A DNA stretch of 64,000 nt from Calothrix sp. NIES-2098. Its GTDB lineage: Bacteria; Cyanobacteriota; Cyanobacteriia; Cyanobacteriales; Nostocaceae. The translations under genes and the position numbers were made by a program. Shown here piece by piece: positions 19,239 to 27,502 of this stretch. Where the stretch lies: NCBI GenBank assembly GCA_002368175.1, contig AP018172.1:1610001-1674000 (forward strand), in the 5' to 3' direction. Under the pieces are notes generated by a model. The model searched no databases, was not told the DNA's origin, and was given only the letters and a program-made list of their open reading frames with translations. Positions within the stretch are counted from its first letter, which is position 1, and each line of letters starts with the position of its first letter.

Positions 19239-20873
19239 ATGAAAATTGCTCATAGACTTGTTGGAAGCTTTGTTAGTGTTTCTCTATTAACAAGTGTGGT
19301 TGGTGTGGTGGCGATCGCCCAAAGCCAAAAAATTGCTGAAAGTCTGGCGATCGCAGAAGCTGAAAACGTTGCCCAAGTGATTGCTATTTCAATCAGTCAC
19401 CATTCTGACGATCAAAAATCAATTTCTGTTGAACGTTCTGAGCCAATACAAAACTACATCATGCTGCTGCATAAGTTGCAACAGCGGGATAATGAGGTGG
19501 TCAATCGACAGAAAGTGATTATAGCAGATGCTGTGACCGAAGATATTGGAACTACTCTTGAGCACGATCGGGGCAATGAAGTTCAGCAAACAATCCAAGA
19601 TGGCAAGGCCAGAACTTTTTTGGAAAAGAGTAATAATTATCCCCAAGGGATTAAATTGATTGTTGTTCCCTGGAAAACCAATCAAAATCAGATAATTGGT
19701 GCTGTTATTTTAGAATGGTCATCGCTGTTTGACGAGGCGATCGCCCAAGCCAAACCAACAATGCTGTTGATTGGTATCACTAGTTTAAGCTGTGTGATTT
19801 TGGCATTAATGTTAGGGTTACAAATTGCTAGCAGCATTGCGAAACCATTGCAATCCGTGACTGAGGTAGCACAGCAAGTTACTGAAGAATCTAACTTTGA
19901 CCTCAAAGTCCCTGTGATGGCTAAGGATGAAACTGGTATCTTGGCGGCTGCACTCAACCATCTCATCGAACGTGTAAAAATACTATTAACTGAAAAAGAA
20001 CAACGTTCAGAGGAACTTCAGCAAGCTTTCACTCAGCTGCACAACACTCAACTACAACTTGTGCAAACCGAAAAGATGTCCAGTTTAGGTCAATTAGTAG
20101 CGGGAATTGCCCACGAAATCAATAATCCTGTCAATTTTATTCGTGGCAACATTGACCATATTGATAGATATACTCAAGACTTACTGCAATTAATTCAAGC
20201 TTACCAAGAGCATTACCCCTATCCACCCGCAACACTGCAAGATATTTTAGATGATATAGAAATTGACTTTCTTCGGGAAGATTTGCTCAAGCTGCTGCAA
20301 TCCATGAAAATCGGTACTGAAAGGATTCGGCAAATTGTTTTATCTCTGCGTAATTTCTCGCGTCTAGATGAAGCTGAATTTAAATCTGTTGACCTGCATG
20401 AAGGTCTTGAGAATACGCTGCTAATTTTACAACATCGTCTCCAGGCACAACCGGAAACTCCAGCAATTGTAGTCATTAAAGACTACGGTGAATTACCTTT
20501 GGTTGAGTGTTACCCCGGACAACTCAATCAGGTATTTATGAACTTACTGACAAATGCAATTGATGCTTTAGAGGACTCTAGGCAACATACACAGCCTGGT
20601 AAAATTTGGATTTCTACTCAAGTGACAGCTAATAATTGCGTACAGATTTCGATCGCCGATAATGGTTTGGGGATAAATGAAATATTGCGATCGCGCATTT
20701 TCGATCCCTTCTTTACTACCAAACCCATTGGTAAAGGTACAGGCTTAGGCTTATCCATCAGCTACAAAATCATCACCGAAAAACATCATGGCAAGATTTG
20801 GTGCGATTTCACAGGCGGAGAAGGTACCAAATTTGTGATTGAAATTCCAGTGCATCAACCTCAACTAATCTAG
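19239..20873 (+). CDS. Sensor histidine kinase with HAMP domain
   Basis: Membrane-bound two-component sensor of 544 residues. Order: N-terminal transmembrane segment (about 9-28), periplasmic sensing loop (about 29-177), second transmembrane segment (LIGITSLSCVILALMLGL), HAMP linker, a coiled coil around residues 245-285, then a HisKA-like dimerisation region. The phosphoacceptor is H292 in AGIAHEINNPVNF. The ATPase domain shows N-box NLLTNAIDAL, DNGLGI, and GTGLGLSIS. No response regulator gene is adjacent, so it is an orphan kinase. Its position between A2M and PBP1C invites the guess that it senses envelope conditions, which is inference. Confidence 0.9.
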   Translation: MKIAHRLVGSFVSVSLLTSVVGVVAIAQSQKIAESLAIAEAENVAQVIAISISHHSDDQKSISVERSEPIQNYIMLLHKLQQRDNEVVNRQKVIIADAVTEDIGTTLEHDRGNEVQQTIQDGKARTFLEKSNNYPQGIKLIVVPWKTNQNQIIGAVILEWSSLFDEAIAQAKPTMLLIGITSLSCVILALMLGLQIASSIAKPLQSVTEVAQQVTEESNFDLKVPVMAKDETGILAAALNHLIERVKILLTEKEQRSEELQQAFTQLHNTQLQLVQTEKMSSLGQLVAGIAHEINNPVNFIRGNIDHIDRYTQDLLQLIQAYQEHYPYPPATLQDILDDIEIDFLREDLLKLLQSMKIGTERIRQIVLSLRNFSRLDEAEFKSVDLHEGLENTLLILQHRLQAQPETPAIVVIKDYGELPLVECYPGQLNQVFMNLLTNAIDALEDSRQHTQPGKIWISTQVTANNCVQISIADNGLGINEILRSRIFDPFFTTKPIGKGTGLGLSISYKIITEKHHGKIWCDFTGGEGTKFVIEIPVHQPQLI

Positions 20874-20967
20874 GATGAGAGACTTACCCAAGTATCAAAT
20901 ATTTCCCGATCGAGTGGCGATCGCTACGTCAAAATTAAAGTAAGTTTGAGGGGTAGGGGATTCGCTG

Positions 20968-23355
20968 ATGAAATTAACTTCACGTTGGGCGAGCAAATTT
21001 ACGCAAAAAGTTTGGCGGAGGTTGAATCGCAGCAGAAGCGGTAAGACATTCTTAGCTTTGCTGTTGCTGTGCTTGGTGGTGCGCCTAATGCCATATTTTG
21101 CGCCTGTTCGGGCTACGGATATTCAGCAAAATCAGTTAGCGATGCAATTTAGCGATCGCAATGGGCTACCCTTAGGAACTATACTCACCCGCGATCGCGA
21201 ACATACAGCAGTAGTCCCGTTAGATCGAGTTTCCCCTCAATTTATTCAGGCGATTTTAGCTGCTGAAGATGGTAGCTTCTATCATCATGGGGCGTTGGAT
21301 TTAAAAGCAGTTGTCCGCGCTATTCAAGAAGCGATTCACGCCAAAAAAATTGTCTCTGGTGCTTCGACAATTACTATGCAGTTGTCGCGGATGTTAGATC
21401 CTGTTCCCCGCAATCTTTCAGGGAAGCTGCGGGAGATTTGGTTAGCTTGGCGGTTAACTGCTGGGATGAATAAGGATGAAATTCTCGCGGCTTATATTAA
21501 TCGTTTACCAATGGGGGGAAATATTTACGGTGTGGAAGCAGCAGCCCGTACTTATTTTTCGATTCCAGCCAGCGATTTGAATCTGGCTCAAGCTAGTCTT
21601 TTAGCAGCTATCCCCAATAATCCTACATACTTTGACCCGTTAGAGCATTGGGAACGGTTAAAGCAGCGTCAAAAATACGTTCTCAATCAGATGGTACGCG
21701 ATCGCTACATTACTTCCTCGTTAGCAGAACGCGCAGCTACAGAAAAAGTTGTGTTTCAATCTCGTCAACGAGGAATTATTGCTGCACCTCACTTTTTATT
21801 TTGGTTAGCGAGTCAGCAAAGTACTTCAACGCCACAAGGGGAGGGAGTAATCCGCACTACAATAGATAGACCTCTACAAAAATTTGTCGAAGCACAGGTA
21901 CAACAGGTAATCTCTTCTCTGGCTACTAATAACGTCCATGATGCAGCAGCTTTAGTAATTGACAACCACACTGGGGAAGTATTGGCTTATGTTGGTTCGC
22001 CGGATTACTTTAATGAAGCCAAACTCGGACGCAATGATGGAGTACAAGCGCTGCGTCAACCAGGTTCTACCCTTAAGCCGTTTGTGTATGAATTGGCTTT
22101 GGAAAAAGGTGTAATTCGCCCGAATACGATTTTGGCTGATGTCCCTGCTTACTACGCGATTCCAGGTGCAAAATTGTATAGCCCTACAGATTATACCCAA
22201 ACTTTTCTCGGCCCGGTGCGGATACGGGTTGCTTTGGCAAATTCCTTGAATGTCCCCGCCGTTAGGGTATTAGAAAAGGTAGGCGTGCCAACTTTCTTAG
22301 AATATCTGCGTCAATTGGGTTTTGAACACCTCAATCAAACCCCCGAATATTATGGTTTAGGTTTGACTTTGGGTAGTGGCGAAGTCAGTCTTTGGGAATT
22401 AGCTAGGGCGTATGTCACTATGGCGCGAGAAGGTGAATCTGCATCTCTAGTTACTACATATTCCAATTCTGCAATCCAAAATCCAAAACCTCAAATCACG
22501 CCACTTGCTTCAAGTCGGCAAAGCCGCCCAACGCAGTGGCTCCCAAATCCAACGACATGGCAATTAATTATTGATATGTTGAGCGATCGCCATGCCCGTG
22601 CCACGGCATTTGGTGTAGACTCAGTATTAAATTTACCCTTCCCATCTGCGGTTAAAACTGGCACTTCTTCAAATTTCCGCGATACGTGGACAGTTGGCTT
22701 TACTACCGATTACACCGTCGCTACCTGGGTAGGAAATTTTAATGGCGAACCAATGCGCCAGGTATCAGGAGTGACAGGGGCGGCTCCCTTGTGGAATCGT
22801 ATTATGTTACATCTGCACGAGCATCAAGAACCATCGAGTTTTACACCTCCTCACGGTTTAGTGCAATTACCTATCTGTGCAATTTCTGGGTTAAAACCTA
22901 CACCAAATTGTGCTTCAGTCGTGCAGGAATATTTTTATCCAGAAGACAAAATTGCCTACGAAACTCAACAACCAGGCAATTTACCAGCAGAATATGATGA
23001 ATGGTTAGCTAAACAGCAACAATCAACATTTAATACTAGTAATTTAAGGATTTTATCTCCTCATAATGGCGATTCATTTTTGCTGTATCCAGGGGAACAA
23101 ACAACGCAGAAACTACAGTTTAAGCTAGTAGGAAAGGCAGTTGAACCTGTAGAGTGGCGGTTAAATGGAGAAAAGCTAGCTATGGATTCAGCTAATTCTT
23201 TATTTTGGGATCTGCGCCCTGGGAAGTGGACATTGGAAGCCAGAAGTGGAGAAAGTAGCGATAAAGTTAGCTTTCTGGTGCAGTTAGCTACTACCAAATC
23301 TACACGTCGTGGTTTTTCGGTTGTAAATTCTCAGGTGGGTAATCAGCACCCATAA
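20968..23355 (+). CDS. pbpC: Bifunctional penicillin-binding protein, PBP1C type
   Basis: Class A penicillin-binding protein that polymerises and cross-links peptidoglycan outside the cytoplasmic membrane. After a short cytoplasmic tail and one transmembrane segment (about 27-46), the glycosyltransferase domain has catalytic E100 in AAEDGSFYHHGALD. The transpeptidase domain has S367/K370 in QPGSTLKPF, the SLN motif in NSLNVPAVR, and K563-T-G. A C-terminal BiPBP_C beta domain (about 690-780) identifies the PBP1C type. Residues about 498-530, between the SxN and KTG motifs, are low in complexity and encoded by intergenic-type repeat DNA; the domain continues normally afterwards, so the insertion is tolerated. 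Confidence 0.93.
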   Translation: MKLTSRWASKFTQKVWRRLNRSRSGKTFLALLLLCLVVRLMPYFAPVRATDIQQNQLAMQFSDRNGLPLGTILTRDREHTAVVPLDRVSPQFIQAILAAEDGSFYHHGALDLKAVVRAIQEAIHAKKIVSGASTITMQLSRMLDPVPRNLSGKLREIWLAWRLTAGMNKDEILAAYINRLPMGGNIYGVEAAARTYFSIPASDLNLAQASLLAAIPNNPTYFDPLEHWERLKQRQKYVLNQMVRDRYITSSLAERAATEKVVFQSRQRGIIAAPHFLFWLASQQSTSTPQGEGVIRTTIDRPLQKFVEAQVQQVISSLATNNVHDAAALVIDNHTGEVLAYVGSPDYFNEAKLGRNDGVQALRQPGSTLKPFVYELALEKGVIRPNTILADVPAYYAIPGAKLYSPTDYTQTFLGPVRIRVALANSLNVPAVRVLEKVGVPTFLEYLRQLGFEHLNQTPEYYGLGLTLGSGEVSLWELARAYVTMAREGESASLVTTYSNSAIQNPKPQITPLASSRQSRPTQWLPNPTTWQLIIDMLSDRHARATAFGVDSVLNLPFPSAVKTGTSSNFRDTWTVGFTTDYTVATWVGNFNGEPMRQVSGVTGAAPLWNRIMLHLHEHQEPSSFTPPHGLVQLPICAISGLKPTPNCASVVQEYFYPEDKIAYETQQPGNLPAEYDEWLAKQQQSTFNTSNLRILSPHNGDSFLLYPGEQTTQKLQFKLVGKAVEPVEWRLNGEKLAMDSANSLFWDLRPGKWTLEARSGESSDKVSFLVQLATTKSTRRGFSVVNSQVGNQHP
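22500..22540 (+). repeat. Structured dispersed repeat embedded in the pbpC coding sequence
   Basis: GCCACT (22500-22505) and AGTGGC (22535-22540) can form a 6-bp stem around a loop containing CAAGTCGG and CCGCCCAACGCA. Nearly the same element lies at 27281-27321 in non-coding DNA, where the stem is GCCAGT/ACTGGC: both arms change together. Just before it, 22474-22490 carries an AATCCAAAATCCAAAA repeat. Confidence 0.65.
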
Positions 23356-23666
23356 TAAGGTGAGACCATGAACTAGCAAAGAATCATGTGCTGGTTTCTA
23401 TTGGTGGTTGTGTGAGGAATTAAAAAATAATCGCAAAAGCTACCAATATTGGAGACTTTGCCAATTCTGTTTACTACCTACCACTTTAAATAAGATTGTC
23501 TTGAAACAGTCAGACAGTTGTAAACTGTTATCTTCCTCATAAATGAAGAGGTCGCTATTCCCGTAGGATTACCTAAAAAAAAATAAGATATTTCTTCAGA
23601 AATTTGCGGTTTTGAAATTGATGTTATAAATTAGGTCTGAAGTTTTCATTAAAGGTTCATGTAACT
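23356..23666. other. AT-rich intergenic stretch after pbpC
   Basis: Roughly 310 bases. A CCTCATAAATGAAGAGG near-palindrome lies around 23535-23551. I see no coding frame, and no clear terminator immediately after pbpC. It presumably contains the promoter of the small gene at 23667. Confidence 0.4.
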
Positions 23667-23831
23667 ATGACAAACACACCGACTACTCCCAAAACACAAG
23701 AAAACAAATCTGCTAAGAAGAGACAGCAGTCCTTCCCCAAAACAGATATTGGTTCTCCTAAAGTCCCTATCCGCAAAAAGCAGACTTCACAACAGTATGA
23801 ATTACTGAGTGACTGGGAACACGCAAGTTAA
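23667..23831 (+). CDS. Small basic protein (54 aa), function unknown
   Basis: An open frame too short for routine calling: ATG 23667 to TAA 23831. It starts MTNTPTTPKTQENKSAKKRQ and ends YELLSDWEHAS. It is polar, rich in K, Q, T and P, with no membrane segment, and probably disordered. The start follows GGTTCATGTAACT, a weak ribosome site at best. The stop overlaps the convergent gene's stop by 4 bases, a tidy boundary that favours a real gene. Whether it is translated remains open. Confidence 0.45.
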   Translation: MTNTPTTPKTQENKSAKKRQQSFPKTDIGSPKVPIRKKQTSQQYELLSDWEHAS

Positions 23832-24412
23832 CCTGCTGCTTTGGAATTCCAATCACATAGTTGAGAAGCAGTTGTCATACGAGGGCGATTATATTGATAA
23901 AATCCATCGATATCCAACAAAGCATTGCGATAAAGAATCCACTCAATCGTATCTTCTTCATCTTTGGTAGTACGAAAAATATTTCCTTGGCTAATTGTCA
24001 GACGTTTCTCTGAGTCCCAATGAAATGCAGATTCAGGTATTTGATTCTGCTGATGTACGGCCCATGATATCGCTAAAGCTTCACCTGCGATTCGATTGCC
24101 ATCAACTTTACCCCGAAGACAAATAAACCGATCTGAATGGGGATAACCATAATATCCATCAACGCGATTACCTGTTTTGGCGAAGACGAAACAAACGCCT
24201 GCGCCATCTCGCCAATCCTGAGGATCGCTTTGACTGCAAAATTGGTATTTATTATCTGCTAAATCCGCAACTTTAACTGAAGTGGCTACTATTTGATCTG
24301 CAACCCCAAATGGAATTTTTTGGCTGTTAATGTGACTGCAAGAAATTGGCAAGCCTGCTAATAGGCTTATACAAACCATACCTAGCTGCGAGAGATTGCT
24401 TTTATCAAGCAT
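23828..24412 (-). CDS. Putative lipoprotein, conserved in cyanobacteria, function unknown
   Basis: A 194-residue protein with an N-terminal hydrophobic segment and a lipobox-like LPISC (C25). The mature part has several cysteines (FCSQSDPQDWRDGAGVCFVF, FICLRGKVDGN, QLCDWN) and G/Y-rich beta-type wording such as NRVDGYYGYPHSDRF. The translation start is well supported by GGAGGTGAGAAG before ATG. No known domain is recognised. It shares the strong ribosome-site style of the small membrane-protein gene upstream, which may be in the same transcript. Confidence 0.7.
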   Translation of the reverse strand: MLDKSNLSQLGMVCISLLAGLPISCSHINSQKIPFGVADQIVATSVKVADLADNKYQFCSQSDPQDWRDGAGVCFVFAKTGNRVDGYYGYPHSDRFICLRGKVDGNRIAGEALAISWAVHQQNQIPESAFHWDSEKRLTISQGNIFRTTKDEEDTIEWILYRNALLDIDGFYQYNRPRMTTASQLCDWNSKAAG

Positions 24413-24496
24413 CTTCTCACCTCCAGTTGTCTAGAAGGCTCGCACTTTGACTAGATGAGAGTGAGGAACTATGAGATACTCAAAAGTGACTTTTCG

Positions 24497-24610
24497 TTAA
24501 ATAGCAGGGGCAGCAGATACAATCATCAACATCAAAAGTGCCAAAATCAACACAGAAATTTTGATGATGAGATAAGTGCTAGCATCAGGTACGAGGATAT
24601 CGTGTAACAT
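24497..24610 (-). CDS. Small single-pass membrane protein (37 aa)
   Basis: Reads MLHDILVPDASTYLIIK followed by an almost uninterrupted hydrophobic helix (ISVLILALLMLMIVSAA) and a stop. The start codon is preceded by GGAGGTAAAG, one of the best ribosome sites in the window, which is strong evidence for translation despite the size. It lies 84 bases upstream of the lipoprotein gene on the same strand. Function unknown; it could be a small regulatory membrane peptide or a leader for the next gene. Confidence 0.6.
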   Translation of the reverse strand: MLHDILVPDASTYLIIKISVLILALLMLMIVSAAPAI

Positions 24611-24665
24611 CTTTACCTCCATTTGTGTGTCTCTAGAAGACAAAAAACTTTGAGGTGTTTGTAGG

Positions 24666-24701
24666 GAAGGGAAAAATACTGTTTAAGCTTAATTTCCCTT
24701 C
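24666..24701. terminator. Inverted repeat between the small membrane-protein gene and the host-attachment-family gene
   Basis: GAAGGGAAA (24666-24674) and TTTCCCTTC (24693-24701) form a perfect 9-bp stem with an 18-base loop, downstream of the minus-strand gene at 24793. No strong T-run follows, so it may be a weak terminator or an RNA-stabilising hairpin. Confidence 0.4.
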
Positions 24702-24792
24702 AAGTTTATTTTCCCTCAAAAATAGATACACGAAATGGTAGGTAAACTTTAAGTAACATTTTTTAGCTTACTGAAACTCTTGGGTCAATTGA

Positions 24793-25287
24793 CTAAAGCG
24801 AAGCTCTTTTGTGTGGTGGCAAAAGTTGCTTACTAGCAAGATAGTCATGCAGTTCATGAGGTTTAAGATGGCAAAGCTCTTTTGCTATTTCATGAATCTT
24901 AATATTTTTAGGTAATACAGGTGTTAAGCCTTCTCGAATCGAACTTAATATTCGAGGCTCGGCAATCATCAAAACTTGTTGAATTTGATGAGTCTGAATT
25001 AAGTTAACTATCTTATTAGTGATGCTTTGGGTAAAGCGGCGTTCAAATTCAATCAGATGACTGTCACGGCGATCGTCATAGCTGTGTGCTTGACCAGCAA
25101 CACCTCGATTACGTCCAGTTTTAGTACTTGCCCACAGTTCTTGACCTTGTAGTTCGCTATTAGAACTCAACAAAGCTTCATGTTCGATTAAATGCGGCCC
25201 GGAATCATATCCTGGTAATTCTGATGGTTTTAAGGTGAAAAAACGTGCTTTTGTACCATCAATCACAGCAACAAGGTATCTATTCAT
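24793..25287 (-). CDS. Host-attachment-protein family (eRF1 domain 3-like) protein
   Basis: A 164-residue soluble protein resembling the family first named for attachment of Agrobacterium to host cells (PF10116) and related to bacterial eRF1-like proteins. Visible features are the N-terminal YLVAVIDGTKARFFTL, a central charged segment with DDRRDSHLIEFERRF, then QQVLMIAEPRILSSIREGL, a Rossmann-like strand-helix unit. In free-living cyanobacteria the name should not be read as function; a stress or ribosome-related role has been suggested for relatives. The start at ATG 25287 is natural. Confidence 0.75.
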   Translation of the reverse strand: MNRYLVAVIDGTKARFFTLKPSELPGYDSGPHLIEHEALLSSNSELQGQELWASTKTGRNRGVAGQAHSYDDRRDSHLIEFERRFTQSITNKIVNLIQTHQIQQVLMIAEPRILSSIREGLTPVLPKNIKIHEIAKELCHLKPHELHDYLASKQLLPPHKRASL

Positions 25288-25354
25288 AACAACCTACTTT
25301 CAATGCTGGATCTCTAAATACTAGCAATACTAATTGGCATCTGAAACTCTTTAA

Positions 25355-25600
25355 TCATAAAGCTTCAAATATGAGCAGTGCATTTGCCATTGTTAGAGTC
25401 ATTACCACCGCACCCAGAATTTCGTCATTTGCCTCATCAACTCCTAGATGCAACTTGCGCCAAGTCTGTCTTTTGCCTAATCCATGTGTGCGGACTTTCC
25501 ACTCGCCTTCACCATAGACCTTGACACCAGTTGAATCCACTACAATATGAACAGCTTTGTCCTTTGGGATTACTAGCAGTTCCACAGACAGCTTGAACAA
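25355..25600 (-). pseudogene. IS5-type transposase remnant
   Basis: About 80 residues of a DDE transposase: VHIVVDSTGVKVYGEGEW, then KVRTHGLGKRQTWRKLHLGVDE, the hallmark around the first catalytic aspartate in IS5-family enzymes. The N-terminal third and the later D and E of the triad are missing and no terminal inverted repeats are evident, so this is a dead fragment of a larger element. It marks past insertion near the left edge of the sulfur island. Confidence 0.8.
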
Positions 25601-25712
25601 TCAGCCATGCAAAATTCTCAGCAACAAGTAATTTTATTCAGCATAATCAAGCGATATTAGTTGGGATGCAAGCAAAATGATAAAATCGTTAATTTTTGTT
25701 AGGTCGGATGAG

Positions 25713-26264
25713 TTAGCTTAATAGCTGTCGTACTAAAACCTTAATTTCTGGAAACGCCATCGGGCTAATTTCTCCATCGACAAGCGTGACCTCATCACTA
25801 TAATTATTGTTAATAGGATTGCGTAAAACTTTAACGAGCCGATTTTTTAAATCCACAACCCAATATTCCACAATCCCAGCCTCGGCATAAGCTTTTCGTT
25901 TTGCATCTAAATCTTTGCTTAAGCTTGTAAAAGAATATTCGATTAACCAAAAAATATTTTCTGGGTATGGGTGACGAGTACGATAAAGTGCCCGCAATGG
26001 TTGAACAATTGCCAAATCAGGTTGCGGCTCCGAACTAGTTTGTTGTATCGTAATAGGCTTGGCATCACGTACAAGTGCTTTTTCACCAAGTAGCGATCGC
26101 AAATAATCCCCAGCGTCCGTACTCATCTGTGCGTGTTCGGGCCCTTCTGGTGGCATTTCAATGATTTCTCCGTTTAATAGTTCAACACTCCGATCGCTAA
26201 CTAGACCAACTTCAATCATGCGGTGATAGTCGTCAATTGTCCATTTGGCTGTAGTGATGGTCAT
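25713..26264 (-). CDS. Uma2 family endonuclease-like protein
   Basis: Second Uma2/DUF820 protein (183 aa). Markers are MTITTAKWTIDDYHRMIEVG, VELLNGEIIEMPPEGPEHA, PDLAIVQPLRALY, IFWLIEYSFTSLSKDLDAKR and IVEYWVVDLKNRLVKVLR. The putative catalytic E (IEYS) and K (DAKRKAY) positions are present. It shares the fold with the protein at 5030 but not close sequence. Function in the cell is unknown. Confidence 0.85.
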   Translation of the reverse strand: MTITTAKWTIDDYHRMIEVGLVSDRSVELLNGEIIEMPPEGPEHAQMSTDAGDYLRSLLGEKALVRDAKPITIQQTSSEPQPDLAIVQPLRALYRTRHPYPENIFWLIEYSFTSLSKDLDAKRKAYAEAGIVEYWVVDLKNRLVKVLRNPINNNYSDEVTLVDGEISPMAFPEIKVLVRQLLS

Positions 26265-26300
26265 CTTTAATGCCAGCCTTTGTGTTTGTTTCTGATTTAT

Positions 26301-26966
26301 TTATATTTTATACTGCTCTAACTGCAACAAAATGCTGAGTAAATTGATAGTATTCACAATATAAACGCCTGTAATCTCATTGCAAAAAATATCGACATCA
26401 CCCTTTGTAAAGCAAAGCATCGCAGTTACCCAGCGCGCACTTTTTAAACTCTTCACTTCCTGAGCTTGACCTTTCACTTTCCCGATCAAATCTCCTTCTT
26501 CAAAATCATAAGTATCTTTGCCATAACGCTTTCGTAGATGACCATTTTCGTAAACTTTAGTACCTCCGTGAGATTTGACATCAATCACATACCAATTGCC
26601 TTTAGGGGAGTGCAATACTAAATCTGCATCTCCCCATCTCTTGATTGGTAAGTTGTATTCTATTTGCCATCCTTGACGCTGTAAAGGACGTAATAAAGCG
26701 GCTACCTCTTTTTCAGCTTTAGCACCACGTTGAGCATCTCCTGCTCGTTTTGTTAAATGTCGTCCACTGCAATACAAATAGTAGGAGCTTGTGAACCCTG
26801 CTAGTAAGAGCAACAATCGTAAATAAGAAGTACTATTAGTTACAAATAAAAGAACTGTACCAACAAGGATAGCTAATGCTAGAGCATAGCGCAACAATGC
26901 AGATTGGTGTCTTTTCTGACCCAGCTTATGGATATTGTCTCCTGGTGGTCTTTTTTTTGACGGCAA
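26301..26966 (-). CDS. Membrane-anchored NERD (nuclease-related) domain protein
   Basis: A 221-residue protein with two hydrophobic helices near the N-terminus (about 26-70) and a cytoplasmic NERD domain. The domain shows GAKAEKEVAALL, then NLPIKRWGDADLVLHSPKGN and YVIDVKSHGG, which supply the E, D and D-x-K residues of a restriction-like nuclease core. The family is widespread and its role unsettled (DNA processing has been proposed). All expected catalytic positions appear present. Confidence 0.8.
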   Translation of the reverse strand: MPSKKRPPGDNIHKLGQKRHQSALLRYALALAILVGTVLLFVTNSTSYLRLLLLLAGFTSSYYLYCSGRHLTKRAGDAQRGAKAEKEVAALLRPLQRQGWQIEYNLPIKRWGDADLVLHSPKGNWYVIDVKSHGGTKVYENGHLRKRYGKDTYDFEEGDLIGKVKGQAQEVKSLKSARWVTAMLCFTKGDVDIFCNEITGVYIVNTINLLSILLQLEQYKI

Positions 26967-27115
26967 TTTATTATGTTTTATAGTGTTAATTTAAACTTTT
27001 TAATTATAGTATCTAAATTAGTTTAAATATTTTAGGAAACTTTTGAATAGATATTATTTAACCAGACACAATCTAAAAATTTCTGATAAATAATTTGTTG
27101 CTCTACAAATCAAAA

Positions 27116-27164
27116 GCGGGTGATGGGACTCGCACCCACGACGTTCACCTTGGGAAGATGACAT
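27116..27164 (-). pseudogene. 3' half of a tRNA-Gly (CCC anticodon), decayed
   Basis: On the minus strand the sequence runs from an anticodon arm (loop TTCCCAA, anticodon CCC) through GGTGAACGTCGTGGGTGCGA and GTCCCATCACCCGC. This is the 3' half of a tRNA-Gly with variable region, T-arm and acceptor strand. The acceptor's 5' partner and the D-arm are missing, and the T-loop has G where TTC is expected (TGCGA). It cannot fold as a functional tRNA. Such 3' halves are classic leftovers of integrase attachment sites. Confidence 0.65.
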
Positions 27165-27208
27165 GGGAAGACTTATGTAGACCGCAACTTTATCTAGGTA
27201 TTTCAAGT

Positions 27209-27366
27209 GGCGTTGCATAAATGCGGGATGATTTTAGATTTTTGACCAAGGTTAAATATTGATTCTTTGCGTCTTTGCGCGCCAGTTGCTACAAGTCGGA
27301 GAACCCGCCCAACGCACTGGCTTGCCTTTGCGCGAAACAAAATTCATCCCATCAATCAGCAACGCC
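27209..27366. mobile_element. MITE-like element, family 2, copy 1 (158 bp)
   Basis: The left end reads GGCGTTGCATAAATGCGGGA and the right end, on the other strand, GGCGTTGCTGATTGATGGGA. Two more copies with the same ends lie at 44519-44633 and 53925-54019. This copy is longer because the CAAGTCGG-type structured repeat is nested inside it. No transposase is encoded. Confidence 0.6.
27281..27321. repeat. Structured repeat nested in the MITE-like element
   Basis: GCCAGT (27281-27286) pairs with ACTGGC (27316-27321) around a loop containing CAAGTCGG and CCCGCCCAACGCA. It is the non-coding counterpart of the repeat inside pbpC at 22500-22540, with a compensatory change in the stem. Confidence 0.6.
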
Positions 27367-27431
27367 CAAAATGCGATCGCTTTTCCGCACAGATGTATCG
27401 CTGAGTTAAGTTACATATATTTAATCTTGAC

Positions 27432-27447
27432 TAAATACACGTATTTA
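27432..27447. promoter_or_regulatory. Palindrome upstream of the first sulfur-island gene
   Basis: TAAATAC-AC-GTATTTA is a perfect inverted repeat of 7-base arms, 56 bases before the TTG start at 27503. Its size and place suit a dimeric repressor or activator site. The regulator is unknown. Confidence 0.4.
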
Positions 27448-27502
27448 CTGGAGAATAAGTCTCGCTTATGTCAGTCAAATCCTTTTAGTAAGGAGATAGA
27501 CC

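Larger units (their letters stand above)
26967..27502. other. Intergenic region at the left edge of the sulfur island
   Basis: About 535 bases without a credible gene. It contains a tRNA-Gly remnant, a MITE-like element with a second repeat nested in it, and a palindrome near the promoter of the next gene, each listed separately. A plus-strand open frame (27259-27510) runs through repeat DNA and is rejected. Confidence 0.6.

Noticed and set aside
20219..20476. Minus-strand open frames inside the histidine kinase and other large genes
   Set aside because: They are shadows of strongly supported genes on the other strand, with arginine/serine-rich compositions typical of antisense reading.
27116..27190. 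Complete tRNA-Gly gene
   Set aside because: The D-arm and 5' acceptor strand are absent and the T-loop is altered, so only a 3' half is supported.
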